A stretch of DNA of 31,226 nt from an uncultured Chryseobacterium sp. (GCF_936933875.1 NZ_CAKZIK010000007.1:1-31226); one strand, 5' to 3'; shown: positions 1 to 8,149, counted from the first letter of the stretch. Notes: a model not told the origin generated them from the letters alone. A program made the numbers and translations.

Positions 1-54
1 GTTAATGACCGAAAACCATAAATCCTAAAATTGATACGGTTTTTCAGTGGCCTC
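1..54. mobile_element. Probable insertion-sequence end (left copy of the 54-bp terminal inverted repeat)
   Basis: Bases 1-54 are the exact reverse complement of 31172-31225. Read outward-in, the unit starts GAGGCCACTGAAAAACC, which looks like an IS terminal repeat; I cannot assign the family. The match stops sharply at base 55, where the sequence becomes the sdhB downstream region. No transposase is visible, so only the outermost end of the element lies in the window. Most likely a repeated IS interrupts the chromosome here and the contig ends inside it. Confidence 0.65.
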
Positions 55-94
55 CAAAAATGCGGGCGATTTTATATTTTAAATGTAGCTATTG

Positions 95-862
95 CTATCC
101 TTTGTCCACCATTGCAGACATATATTCTCTGTTCATTCTTGCGATGTTTTCCAAAGAAATTCCTTTTGGGCATTCAATTTCGCAAGCTCCGGTGTTCGAG
201 CAGTTTCCGAAACCTTCTTCGTCCATTGCTTTTACCATATTCAGCACTCTTCTTTTCGCTTCTACTCTACCCTGAGGGAGTAGCGCAAACTGAGAAACTT
301 TTGCACCAACGAACAACATTGCAGAACCGTTTTTACACGTTGCCACACAAGCACCACAACCAATACAAGCTGCTGCATCCATTGCTTTGTCTGCATCTTC
401 CTTCGGAACCGGAATCGCGTTCGCGTCCAAAGTATTTCCGGAAGTGTTTACTGAAACAAATCCACCTGCAGCCATTACTCTGTCGAAAGCACTTCTGTCC
501 ACCACCAAATCCTTGATTACCGGAAAAGCAGCACTTCTCCAAGGTTCAATCGTGATGGTTTCGCCGTCTTTAAACATTCTCATGTGCAACTGACACGTTG
601 TAATTCCTGTGTCCGGACCGTGAGCTCTACCGTTGATGTAAAGGGAACACATTCCGCAGATTCCTTCACGACAGTCGTGGTCGAAAGCGACAGGTTCTCT
701 TCCGTCGTTAATTAAATTTTCGTTCAGAATGTCTAACATTTCAAGGAACGAAGAATCCGTTGACACATCCGAAATTTTATAGGTTTCGAACTGCCCTTTT
801 GATTTATTGTTTTTCTGTCTCCAAATTTTCAGAGTCAGATTTAAGCCTTTTTTTGTACTCAT
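95..862 (-). CDS. sdhB: Succinate dehydrogenase/fumarate reductase iron-sulfur subunit
   Basis: Electron-transfer subunit of complex II: it passes electrons from the SdhA flavin to the SdhC haems and menaquinone. The 255-residue protein has the full cysteine set: C64, C69, C72 and C90 for [2Fe-2S] (CREGICGMC), then CIGCGACVATC at 166-176 and C221, C227 and C231 (CPKG) for the [4Fe-4S] and [3Fe-4S] centres. It is the last gene of sdhCAB, 20 bp after sdhA. Only about 40 bp separate its stop codon from the IS-like end at 1-54, so its native terminator may have been displaced. I see no hairpin in that gap. Confidence 0.97.
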   Translation of the reverse strand: MSTKKGLNLTLKIWRQKNNKSKGQFETYKISDVSTDSSFLEMLDILNENLINDGREPVAFDHDCREGICGMCSLYINGRAHGPDTGITTCQLHMRMFKDGETITIEPWRSAAFPVIKDLVVDRSAFDRVMAAGGFVSVNTSGNTLDANAIPVPKEDADKAMDAAACIGCGACVATCKNGSAMLFVGAKVSQFALLPQGRVEAKRRVLNMVKAMDEEGFGNCSNTGACEIECPKGISLENIARMNREYMSAMVDKG

Positions 863-882
863 TTTCTTTACTGGTTTGGAGA

Positions 883-2895
883 TTATTTATAACTTCTTTG
901 TTTCACTTCAATATTATCGTAAATCAGTTCTTCTTTGTGAAGCTTTTCTGCATTGATGTCCATTCCTTGGTATTCCCAAGCTCCAACGTATTTGTAATTA
1001 ACATCATCACGTTCTGCTTCTCCATCCGGAGTGGAATGGTCTTCGCGGAAGTGTCCTCCACAAGATTCGTTTCTGTGAAGTGCATCAATCGCCATTAATT
1101 GTCCAAGTTCAAGGAAATCCGCCACTCTGAAAGCTTTTTCCAGTTCGGTATTCATTCCGTTGTTGTCTCCAGGAACTTTTACGTTTGCCCAGAAATCTTT
1201 TCTAACCTCTTCAATTTCAGCAATGGCTTCACGCAGACCTTCAGGAGTTCTTCCCATTCCAACTTTGTTCCACATGATGTTTCCAAGCTGTTTGTGGAAA
1301 TGGTCAACCGAATGCGTTCCGTTGTTATTTAAGAAGAAATTAATTTTATCATTAATGTCTTTTTCAGCTGAATTAAATGCTTCAGAATCTGTAGGAATCG
1401 CTCCTGTTCTGATGTCTGCAGAAAGATAATCTGCAATGGTATAAGGTAGAACGAAATAACCGTCTGCCAAACCTTGCATCAAAGCGGAAGCTCCCAATCT
1501 GTTCGCACCGTGGTCAGAGAAATTTGCTTCCCCAATCACGAAACATCCCGGAATTGTGGACTGTAGATTATAGTCAACCCAAACTCCACCCATCGTGTAG
1601 TGAACTGCCGGATAAATTTTCATTGGCGTTACGTAAGGATTGTCTGCTGTAATTTTTTCATACATCTGGAACAGGTTTCCGTACTTTTCTTCTACCCAAG
1701 CTTTTCCTAAATCCCAAATTTGCTGTTGAGACGCATTGTGAATGTTTTTTTCAGTAGCGGATTCTTTACCTTTTTTGATAATTTCTGTAGAGAAATCAAG
1801 GTAAACACCTTCTTTAGTATCGTTATTTTCGATACCGAAACCGGCATCACATCTTTCTTTTGCTGCCCTTGAAGCTACGTCACGCGGAACCAAGTTTCCA
1901 AATGCAGGATATCTTCTTTCTAAATAATAATCTCTATTTTCTTCAGCGATATTTTCCGGCTTTAATTTTCCTTCGCGAATCGCTACAGCATCTTCAATAT
2001 TTTTAGGAACCCAAATTCTTCCAGAGTTTCTCAAAGATTCCGACATCAAAGTCAGTTTCGACTGTTGTGTTCCATGAACCGGAATACAGGTTGGGTGAAT
2101 CTGTACATAACAAGGATTTGCGAAATAAGCTCCTTTTTTGTGAATTTTCCAGGCTGCGGAAACGTTGGAACCCATTGCGTTTGTAGAAAGGAAATATACG
2201 TTTCCATAACCTCCTGAAGCGATGACAACCGCGTGTGCAGAATGTTTTTCAATTTCTCCGGTCACCAAATTTCTTGCGATAATTCCACGAGCTTTACCAT
2301 CAACAATTACCAAATCCATCATTTCGTGACGGTTGTACATTTTGATACGGCCTTTCCCGATTTGGCGGCTCATTGCGGAATATGCTCCCAACAAAAGCTG
2401 TTGTCCGGTTTGACCTTTTGCGTAGAAAGTTCTTTTTACCTGAACACCACCAAAAGAACGGTTGTCCAATTGTCCACCGTATTCTCTACCAAAAGGTACA
2501 CCTTGTGCAACACACTGGTCAATAATATTGGCAGAAACTTCCGCCAATCTATAAACGTTTGCTTCTCTTGCACGGTAATCTCCGCCTTTGATGGTATCGT
2601 AGAATAAACGGTAAGTTGAATCTCCGTCTCCCTGATAATTTTTTGCCGCATTAATACCACCTTGAGCAGCGATTGAGTGCGCTCTTCTTGGTGAATCCTG
2701 ATAACAGAAAGCTTTTACGTTGTAGCCTTGCTCTGCTAAAGTTGCAGCAGCAGAACCTCCTGCTAAACCTGTTCCAACAACAATAATATCAATCTTGTCG
2801 CGGTTGTTTGGTGCAACAAGGTTCATATGGTCTTTATGATTTTTCCATTTGTCCTTCAGAGGACCTCCAGGAATTTTTGAATCTAATTTGCTCAT
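883..2895 (-). CDS. sdhA: Succinate dehydrogenase/fumarate reductase flavoprotein subunit
   Basis: Catalytic FAD subunit of complex II, oxidising succinate to fumarate at the inner face of the cytoplasmic membrane. The 670-residue length fits the type-B (Bacillus/Wolinella-like) family. The dinucleotide-binding loop GTGLAGGSAA is at about 41-50. H73 in RRAHSIAAQGG is the expected covalent FAD attachment site. Further family blocks are HPTCIP, HYTMGGVWVD (about 431) and GEANFSDHGANRLG (about 451-465). The start ATG lies 9 bp after the sdhC stop, which supports cotranscription. No anomalies seen. Confidence 0.97.
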   Translation of the reverse strand: MSKLDSKIPGGPLKDKWKNHKDHMNLVAPNNRDKIDIIVVGTGLAGGSAAATLAEQGYNVKAFCYQDSPRRAHSIAAQGGINAAKNYQGDGDSTYRLFYDTIKGGDYRAREANVYRLAEVSANIIDQCVAQGVPFGREYGGQLDNRSFGGVQVKRTFYAKGQTGQQLLLGAYSAMSRQIGKGRIKMYNRHEMMDLVIVDGKARGIIARNLVTGEIEKHSAHAVVIASGGYGNVYFLSTNAMGSNVSAAWKIHKKGAYFANPCYVQIHPTCIPVHGTQQSKLTLMSESLRNSGRIWVPKNIEDAVAIREGKLKPENIAEENRDYYLERRYPAFGNLVPRDVASRAAKERCDAGFGIENNDTKEGVYLDFSTEIIKKGKESATEKNIHNASQQQIWDLGKAWVEEKYGNLFQMYEKITADNPYVTPMKIYPAVHYTMGGVWVDYNLQSTIPGCFVIGEANFSDHGANRLGASALMQGLADGYFVLPYTIADYLSADIRTGAIPTDSEAFNSAEKDINDKINFFLNNNGTHSVDHFHKQLGNIMWNKVGMGRTPEGLREAIAEIEEVRKDFWANVKVPGDNNGMNTELEKAFRVADFLELGQLMAIDALHRNESCGGHFREDHSTPDGEAERDDVNYKYVGAWEYQGMDINAEKLHKEELIYDNIEVKQRSYK

Positions 2896-2904
2896 CTTTT
2901 TGAA

Positions 2905-3573
2905 TTATTGAGTTACAAAATGGAAAATAGCGATGAATATAAAACCTGCAGGAATCAGAATAGAATACCAGTTTCCGAAAGCTTTAATAACAGGAGTGTA
3001 TTTCGGATGTCTTGCTCCAACTGACTGGAACGATGACTGAAAACCGTGAGCCAAATGCAATCCCAACAAAACGAAGCAAACCACATAAAAAGCCACTCTT
3101 AAAGGATTTGCAAATTTTTCGTGAAGTTCTCCCCAGAAACGTGTCATGTCATTGGGATCTCCTTCCCCAGGAACATATTTATAGGTCATTTCGTGCAACC
3201 AGAAATCATACATGTGCAATCCAAGGAACGCCAAAATCACCAATCCCGAAATAATCATATTTCTGGACATCCATGTAGAATTTGCAGAACCATTGTTCAC
3301 GGCATATTTTACCGGTCTTGCTTTGTTGTTTTTAGCTTCCAGAACAAATCCCATGATGAAGTGAAAAAACACTGCAAAAACAAGGATAGGCTGCATTAGA
3401 AACTGTACTGCGGGATTGTATCCCATAAAGTATGAAGCACCGTTAAATGCATCTTCGCTGAAAACAGAGAGCATATTAACTGAAAGGTGCATCACAAGAA
3501 AAATCAGCAAAAACATTGCGGACAATGCCATTGCGTACTTTCTACCGATGGTAGAACTCGTTAAACCTGCCAT
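2905..3573 (-). CDS. sdhC: Succinate dehydrogenase cytochrome b subunit (type B, likely di-haem)
   Basis: Membrane anchor of complex II and site of quinone reaction. About five hydrophobic helices are visible. With the start at ATG 3573 the protein has 222 residues, and histidines H29, H71, H120 and H173 (or H176) fall in four successive helices, the pattern of di-haem type-B anchors. The operon has no sdhD, as expected for this type. A longer reading frame begins at a GTG at 3600, but that codon overlaps the -7 box TAACTTTG, so the internal ATG is preferred. First gene of sdhCAB. Confidence 0.93.
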   Translation of the reverse strand: MAGLTSSTIGRKYAMALSAMFLLIFLVMHLSVNMLSVFSEDAFNGASYFMGYNPAVQFLMQPILVFAVFFHFIMGFVLEAKNNKARPVKYAVNNGSANSTWMSRNMIISGLVILAFLGLHMYDFWLHEMTYKYVPGEGDPNDMTRFWGELHEKFANPLRVAFYVVCFVLLGLHLAHGFQSSFQSVGARHPKYTPVIKAFGNWYSILIPAGFIFIAIFHFVTQ

Positions 3574-3599
3574 AAATATTTGATTATTTTGAATTTTCA

Positions 3600-3607
3600 C
3601 AAAGTTA
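3600..3607 (-). promoter_or_regulatory. -7 box of the sdhCAB promoter (TAACTTTG)
   Basis: TAACTTTG on the minus strand matches the Bacteroidota consensus TAnnTTTG and ends 26 nt before the sdhC ATG. No convincing -33 TTTG is visible. The position decides the sdhC start, because the alternative GTG codon lies within the box. Confidence 0.6.
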
Positions 3608-3711
3608 AAAAAATGTTAAGGTTGGAGAAAGTGAGAATTATCAGAAATCACTAGTTTGTAATGTTTCTAAATAAGATTTTAGGCGGACGAGATTGGTTAA
3701 TAGAAAATAAA

Positions 3712-5493
3712 TCATTCAAGTTTGTAGATTTTCCCGTTGAAAGTAATGGCTTTGGTGTTTTGAGGAAGCGTTTTCACTTCAACATTTTTAGTTCTTCTTG
3801 AAGTGAGATAAGGATTGATAACGAAATTCTCAAATCTTTCTTTATTGGAATTTTCGGGAATCCAAAAAGTAACTTTCCCCTTTTGTTTGATGGAAAATGC
3901 TCTTTCTTTAAATAATTCATGAACCATTGTTTCATCTTTTTCAAACTGATAAAAATAGAAGCCCAATCTCGCAGCAAAGAAAATCAGCATTACAAAACCC
4001 AAATTCAAAATATTTTTCAAACTGAATTTTTGAATCAGAAATCTTAAAAAATAGACCGCTGCGAATAAAAGCGCGACTTCAACCAGATTTAAAGGAATGT
4101 TGTTGAAGAAAACTGAATCGAAATCAGAAAACCAATGAATTAAATCAAGAACCTTTAAAACAGTCCAATCATACACACAATTAAGCCATGAAACAATCCA
4201 ATCAAAACCGATGAAAACCGTCATGATTAAAGAGAAAATAATTACTATTTCAGCAACCGGAATAATAATTAAATTCGCTAAAATTGAGATGAGTGAAAAC
4301 TGATGAAAGTAATAAATTACGAGTGGTAAAGTTGAAATCTGCGCTGCCAAAGTAACCGTGGGAACATTTACTAAAAAAGTTTGGATTCTGTTTTTTGGCT
4401 TAGGAAGATATTTTAACAACGGTTGATTCAGCCAAAAAATTCCCAAAACTGCAACAAAACTTAACTGAAAACCTACATCAAAAATTTGATTGGTGTCCAG
4501 AACCAAAATAATCAACGCCGCCAAAGTCATCGAGTGCAAAAAATCGGGTTTCCTTTGAAGCAAAACGTATACAAAATACACGGAAAGCATAATGCACGAA
4601 CGCACAACTGAATTTCCAAAACCAATAAATCCTGCAAAAAGCCAAATCGAAACCAAGCTTAAAACGATTGCTGTTTTTCTAAATCTTGCCGGAAAAAGTT
4701 TAATGAAAACAAAATAGAATATCCCAAAAATTACCGCGATATGTGAACCGGAAATTGCCAAAATATGTGCTAATCCAGTTTTACTGAAGTCGGAAACCGT
4801 TTCTTTATCAATTTCTGTTCGGTCAGCGAGAATAATTCCCTTCAAAAACTCCCGTGATTTCTCCGAAATATCGGTTCTATCAATTTTTGCAAGCACTTCC
4901 AAACGTTTTTGAGAAACTTTTTCAGTGAAACTTAAATCATTTCTTTTCGCAGTTTGAAAACCTTCCGGTAAATAAGTTTGGTAATAAATTTCTTTTCTTG
5001 ACAAATATTTTGCATAATCGAACTGATAATCATTTATGGGAGATTCTACTTTATTAACATAGGCTTTTGCTTTATAATAATGAAGAAAATCAAGCTGCTT
5101 TTCTTCTTTCGGAATTGATAAAATTGCAGGTGTTATCGAAGAATCTTTCAAAACATCTTTCCAAAACACAATTTCATAACGCCGGTTCTTTTCGTTGGAA
5201 TTCAGCTTCTTATTCAGTTTGAAAATAATAGTTTCTTTTTGAGAAAATGCGTGAAGTTCCGGTCGTTTTGAATTTAAAATATGAAGAAAAATTCCAATGG
5301 AAAAAAAGAAAATTCCAAGAAAAAAATTTCTGAATTTTATGATTAATAAACGCTTTGCGAAAAATGAAATCAACGTTGAAAAACTGACAATCAATATAAA
5401 AACTATAGATTTAAAAGGCAAAGGAAAAAACTCCTGAAACAGAATTCCAAGTATAAAAAATACACAGCAGAGAAGTAGAGGTTGTTTATTCAA
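3712..5493 (-). CDS. comEC: ComEC/Rec2 family DNA-uptake channel protein
   Basis: Predicted inner-membrane channel for transport of single-stranded DNA during natural transformation. The 593-residue protein starts with hydrophobic helices and a DUF4131-like soluble section, then the Competence domain with the family motif LAHILAISGSHIAVIFG at about 236-252, and then many further helices. The part after the last helix is only about 80 residues, so the large metallo-beta-lactamase-like domain found in Bacillus ComEC is absent; several flavobacterial homologues are, as I recall, similarly short. The start appears to be TTG: in-frame TGA codons lie just upstream and no other early start exists. 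It follows lpxB after 49 bp, possibly cotranscribed. Confidence 0.88.
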   Translation of the reverse strand: MNKQPLLLCCVFFILGILFQEFFPLPFKSIVFILIVSFSTLISFFAKRLLIIKFRNFFLGIFFFSIGIFLHILNSKRPELHAFSQKETIIFKLNKKLNSNEKNRRYEIVFWKDVLKDSSITPAILSIPKEEKQLDFLHYYKAKAYVNKVESPINDYQFDYAKYLSRKEIYYQTYLPEGFQTAKRNDLSFTEKVSQKRLEVLAKIDRTDISEKSREFLKGIILADRTEIDKETVSDFSKTGLAHILAISGSHIAVIFGIFYFVFIKLFPARFRKTAIVLSLVSIWLFAGFIGFGNSVVRSCIMLSVYFVYVLLQRKPDFLHSMTLAALIILVLDTNQIFDVGFQLSFVAVLGIFWLNQPLLKYLPKPKNRIQTFLVNVPTVTLAAQISTLPLVIYYFHQFSLISILANLIIIPVAEIVIIFSLIMTVFIGFDWIVSWLNCVYDWTVLKVLDLIHWFSDFDSVFFNNIPLNLVEVALLFAAVYFLRFLIQKFSLKNILNLGFVMLIFFAARLGFYFYQFEKDETMVHELFKERAFSIKQKGKVTFWIPENSNKERFENFVINPYLTSRRTKNVEVKTLPQNTKAITFNGKIYKLE

Positions 5494-5542
5494 TCATCAT
5501 TTGTTTACTTAAAGGTAACAAACAATGATGAATATCAGGAAA

Positions 5543-6652
5543 TTATTTTTTTATGTTAACTATGATTTCTGCAGCGTTTTCAGAAGCGCCTTTTCCACCC
5601 AATTTTTGGCGAAGTTCATCATAATCATTCAGAATTTTTTGTCGGTTCTCGCCAAGAATCAAATTCAATTCTCTAACCAAATTTTCAGTGTATAAATCAT
5701 TCTGAATCAATTCTTTAACCACTTCTCTGTCCATAATTAAGTTCACCAAAGAAATATATTTGATATTTTTCACCAAACGCTTCCCGATTTCGAAGGAAAT
5801 TCGGCTCGATTTATAGCAAACCACCTCCGGAACGTTCAACAAAGCCGTTTCTAAAGTTGCAGTTCCCGAAGTCACCAACGCCGCTTTGGAACATCGCAGC
5901 AAATCGTAAGTTTTATTAGAAACAAAATGAACGTTTTCGTCCACATATTTTTCGTAGAATTCTTGTGTCAAACTTGGCGCACCTGCGATAACAAATTGAT
6001 AATCTGGAAAATAAGAACGTACTGAAAGCATCACTTCCAGTTTTTTCTCCACTTCCTGCTTTCGCGAACCCGGCAAAAGTGCAATAATTTCTTTATCATT
6101 TAAATAATTTTCAGATTTAAATTTTTGAATATCAACAGGTTCCAAATCCGAAATTGCATCCAACAACGGATGACCAACAAAGTGCGCTTCGACCTGATGT
6201 TTTTTGTAAAAATCCTTTTCGAAAGGCAGAATCACCAACATTTCATCCACGTATTTTTTCACAGTTTCAACGCGACCTTCTTTCCAAGCCCATAATTGCG
6301 GTGAAATATAGTAAACCACTTTAATTCCCAACGATTTCGCGTATTCTGCAATTCTTAAATTAAATCCGGGATAATCAACCAGAATCAAAACATCCGGTCG
6401 ATAATTTTTAATATCTTCTTTACAGATTTTAATGTTTCCAAGAATGGTTCGAAGATTCAGCGCCACTTCCAAAAATCCCATAAAAGCCAAGTCGCGGTAG
6501 TGCTTTACAGGTTGTTTTCCTGCAACTTGCATCATCAAATCTCCGCCCCAAAAACGAAATTCTGCTTCAGAATCCTTTTCCTTTAAGGCTTTCATTAAAT
6601 TACTTGCGTGTAAATCTCCGGAAGCTTCGCCGGCAATGATGTAGTATTTCAT
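5543..6652 (-). CDS. lpxB: Lipid-A-disaccharide synthase
   Basis: GT19 glycosyltransferase that joins UDP-2,3-diacylglucosamine and lipid X to make the lipid A disaccharide, at the inner membrane. The N-terminus MKYYIIAGEASGDLHASNL is the family signature, followed by a Rossmann-like fold with LVDYPGFNLR and LLPGSRKQEVE. I chose ATG 6652, giving 369 residues. An in-frame ATG at 6721 would add 23 residues encoded by a 7-bp tandem repeat and is unlikely to be used. The other lpx genes are not in the window. A minus-strand -7 box at 6772-6779 would give a leader of about 110 nt containing the repeats. Confidence 0.95.
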   Translation of the reverse strand: MKYYIIAGEASGDLHASNLMKALKEKDSEAEFRFWGGDLMMQVAGKQPVKHYRDLAFMGFLEVALNLRTILGNIKICKEDIKNYRPDVLILVDYPGFNLRIAEYAKSLGIKVVYYISPQLWAWKEGRVETVKKYVDEMLVILPFEKDFYKKHQVEAHFVGHPLLDAISDLEPVDIQKFKSENYLNDKEIIALLPGSRKQEVEKKLEVMLSVRSYFPDYQFVIAGAPSLTQEFYEKYVDENVHFVSNKTYDLLRCSKAALVTSGTATLETALLNVPEVVCYKSSRISFEIGKRLVKNIKYISLVNLIMDREVVKELIQNDLYTENLVRELNLILGENRQKILNDYDELRQKLGGKGASENAAEIIVNIKK

Positions 6653-6655
6653 TAT

Positions 6656-6697
6656 GAGCAATGAGCAATGAGTAATGAGTAATATGTAATAAGTGAT
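6656..6697. repeat. Heptanucleotide tandem repeat in the lpxB leader (six units)
   Basis: Six consecutive 7-bp units on the + strand: GAGCAAT twice, GAGTAAT twice, then degenerate ATGTAAT and AAGTGAT. The array lies directly upstream of the lpxB ATG and within its likely 5' leader. Confidence 0.85.
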
Positions 6698-6722
6698 TTT
6701 ATCTATATAATTCACTCGCAAT

Positions 6723-6750
6723 CTCGAATTTCAAAACCCGAATTTCAAAT
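6723..6750. repeat. Heptanucleotide tandem repeat (four units, CTCRAAT/TTCAAAT type)
   Basis: Four 7-bp units: CTCGAAT, TTCAAAA, CCCGAAT, TTCAAAT. It sits 25 bp from the first heptamer array, in the lpxB/DUF2480 divergent intergenic region. Its consensus is nearly the same as that of the array at 10023-10050 upstream of aspS. Confidence 0.8.
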
Positions 6751-6760
6751 TATTATTGAT

Positions 6761-6768
6761 TAATTTTG
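6761..6768 (+). promoter_or_regulatory. -7 box for the DUF2480 gene (TAATTTTG)
   Basis: Match to TAnnTTTG ending 21 nt before the ATG at 6790. An earlier in-frame TTG codon at 6766 lies in the box, which argues for the ATG as the start. Confidence 0.55.
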
Positions 6769-6771
6769 CAT

Positions 6772-6779
6772 CAAAGATA
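6772..6779 (-). promoter_or_regulatory. -7 box for lpxB (TATCTTTG), interlocked with the divergent promoter
   Basis: Minus-strand TATCTTTG, three bases from the plus-strand TAATTTTG at 6761-6768. If both are used, the two transcripts start almost back to back. The -33 element of this promoter would lie inside the DUF2480 coding region; no strong match is seen there. Confidence 0.45.
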
Positions 6780-6789
6780 CTCAATAAAA

Positions 6790-7299
6790 ATGTCGGAAGA
6801 ATTCGAAATAAAAAATAAAGTTGCAGAAAGCGGTTTGGTAAATTTTGACCTCTCAGATTTGGTTCCAAAAGGTGAAAGAAAAGGCATCGACTTGAAAGAT
6901 TTCCTTTGGGAAGGTATGATTCTGAAAGAAAAAGACTTCCGCGAAAAAGTAGCGGCGATTAATGCGGAGGATTTTAGCAATGCATTTGTTTACATCTACA
7001 ATTCTGCGGATGCCATTGTTCCACTTTGGGCATATTTCTTAATTACATCAAAACTTACTGATGCGACAAAAAAAATTGTGTTCGGAAACCGAGAGGATTT
7101 GGAGGTTTTGTTGATGCATAACGCGATTCAAACTCATGATTTTACGGAACTGATGCACAAAAGAGTATTAGTGAAAGGCTGTTCCGACAAAGAAATTCCG
7201 GAGAATGCTTACATCGAATTGGTGGAACAACTGAAACCTATTGTGAAATCGCTGATGTTTGGCGAAGCTTGCAGCAATGTTCCTATTTTCAAGAATTAA
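6790..7299 (+). CDS. DUF2480 family protein
   Basis: Recognised as the Bacteroidota-specific DUF2480 family from the pattern NKVAESGLVNFDL, ERKGIDLKDFLWEGMILKEKDFRE, SADAIVPLWAY and VKGCSDKEIPENAYIELV, ending in CSNVPIFKN. The 169-residue protein is soluble, with no signal peptide or membrane segment, and its function is unknown. The start is ATG 6790; an upstream TTG overlaps the -7 box and is rejected. Divergent from lpxB and apparently monocistronic. Confidence 0.88.
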   Translation: MSEEFEIKNKVAESGLVNFDLSDLVPKGERKGIDLKDFLWEGMILKEKDFREKVAAINAEDFSNAFVYIYNSADAIVPLWAYFLITSKLTDATKKIVFGNREDLEVLLMHNAIQTHDFTELMHKRVLVKGCSDKEIPENAYIELVEQLKPIVKSLMFGEACSNVPIFKN

Positions 7300-7372
7300 C
7301 ACAGCAAATCAAATACTTAAAACTTTAACAATAATTTATATCTCCGAAAAAAAATCTCGGCTTATTTTTTGA

Positions 7373-7380
7373 TAACTTTG
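7373..7380 (+). promoter_or_regulatory. -7 box of the DUF937 gene (TAACTTTG)
   Basis: TAnnTTTG match ending 37 nt before the ATG at 7418. No clear -33 element. Confidence 0.5.
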
Positions 7381-7417
7381 ATATGCTAAATTTTTTAACA
7401 ATTTAAATAAACAAACT

Positions 7418-8083
7418 ATGAGTTTACTAGATTTAATTACAGGAAGCGCAGGAAATCAGGTTGCAACGCAGGCTGAAAACAAATTCGGTGTTTCAAAAAA
7501 TCAAATTATTGCACTTTTGGCAGTTGCTGCTCCATTGGTAATTTCTTACTTGAGAAATAAATCTCAGGATGCAAACGAAGCGGAAGCTTTGAACAACGCT
7601 TTGGACAAAGACCACGACGGATCGATTCTGAACGATCCTTCTCAAGTGGAAGCTAGACAAGCTGAAGGTGGATCTATCCTGGACCATATTTTTGGTGGAC
7701 AAAAATCGCAGGTAGAAAATTCTTTGTCGCAAAACACAGGAATTTCTATGGATAAAATCGGTCCAATCTTAGGTATGTTGGCTCCACTAATCATGGGTTA
7801 TATCGGTCAGCAAAAACAAGCCAACGGAGTAAATTCCGGAGGTGGACTTGGAGACCTTTTAGGTGGAATTTTGGGAGGTGCTCAATCTCAAGCTCAAACT
7901 CAGGACGCTAATCCTTTGAATGATATTTTAGGTCAGGTTCTTGGTGGTGGTTCTTCACAGCAACAGTCTTCTGGAAATTCGTTGAATGATATTCTTGGAC
8001 AAGTTCTTGGAGGAGGACAACAACAGCAGCAACAAGGTGGACTTGGAGGACTTTTAGGTTCTATCCTTGGAGGTGGAAGATAA
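7418..8083 (+). CDS. DUF937 domain-containing protein with Gly/Gln-rich repeat tail
   Basis: The 221-residue protein starts MSLLDLITGSAGNQVATQAE and has two short hydrophobic stretches (about 28-45 and 118-130, KIGPILGMLAPLIMGYIG) typical of DUF937. No signal peptide. The last 80 residues are low-complexity: GGGLGDLLGGILGG, then two near-copies of LNDILGQVLGGG separated by Q/S runs, and a QQQQQ stretch. The repeat is also visible in DNA, around 7915-7950 and 7981-8020. Function unknown. The flanking -7 box and strong terminator make it a single-gene unit. Confidence 0.85.
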   Translation: MSLLDLITGSAGNQVATQAENKFGVSKNQIIALLAVAAPLVISYLRNKSQDANEAEALNNALDKDHDGSILNDPSQVEARQAEGGSILDHIFGGQKSQVENSLSQNTGISMDKIGPILGMLAPLIMGYIGQQKQANGVNSGGGLGDLLGGILGGAQSQAQTQDANPLNDILGQVLGGGSSQQQSSGNSLNDILGQVLGGGQQQQQQGGLGGLLGSILGGGR

Positions 8084-8109
8084 TTTTAAAATTATTTCTC
8101 TAAATAATT

Positions 8110-8130
8110 AAGCCGCAAAGTTTGCGGCTT
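8110..8130 (+). terminator. Intrinsic terminator of the DUF937 gene
   Basis: AAGCCGCAAA (8110-8119) and TTTGCGGCTT (8121-8130) are perfect inverted repeats; the stable part is AAGCCGC/GCGGCTT with a 7-nt loop, followed by TTCT. It begins 27 bp after the stop codon. Confidence 0.85.
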
Positions 8131-8149
8131 TTCTAGTTAAATTCGACAC

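Noticed and set aside
31..516. A 161-codon open frame on the + strand at the left edge
   Set aside because: It is antisense to sdhB, whose cysteine motifs are intact, and its product is low-quality (H, R, L and P rich) with no recognisable domain.
3574..3600. A GTG start for sdhC at 3600
   Set aside because: The codon overlaps the -7 box TAACTTTG, so it would not be in the transcript.
6653..6721. An N-terminal extension of lpxB starting at ATG 6721
   Set aside because: The extra 23 residues are translated from 7-bp tandem repeats, and the family N-terminus MKYYIIAGEASGD begins at the later ATG.
6656..6750. CRISPR-like array
   Set aside because: The repeats are 7 bp and directly adjacent, without spacers, and there are no cas genes in the window.
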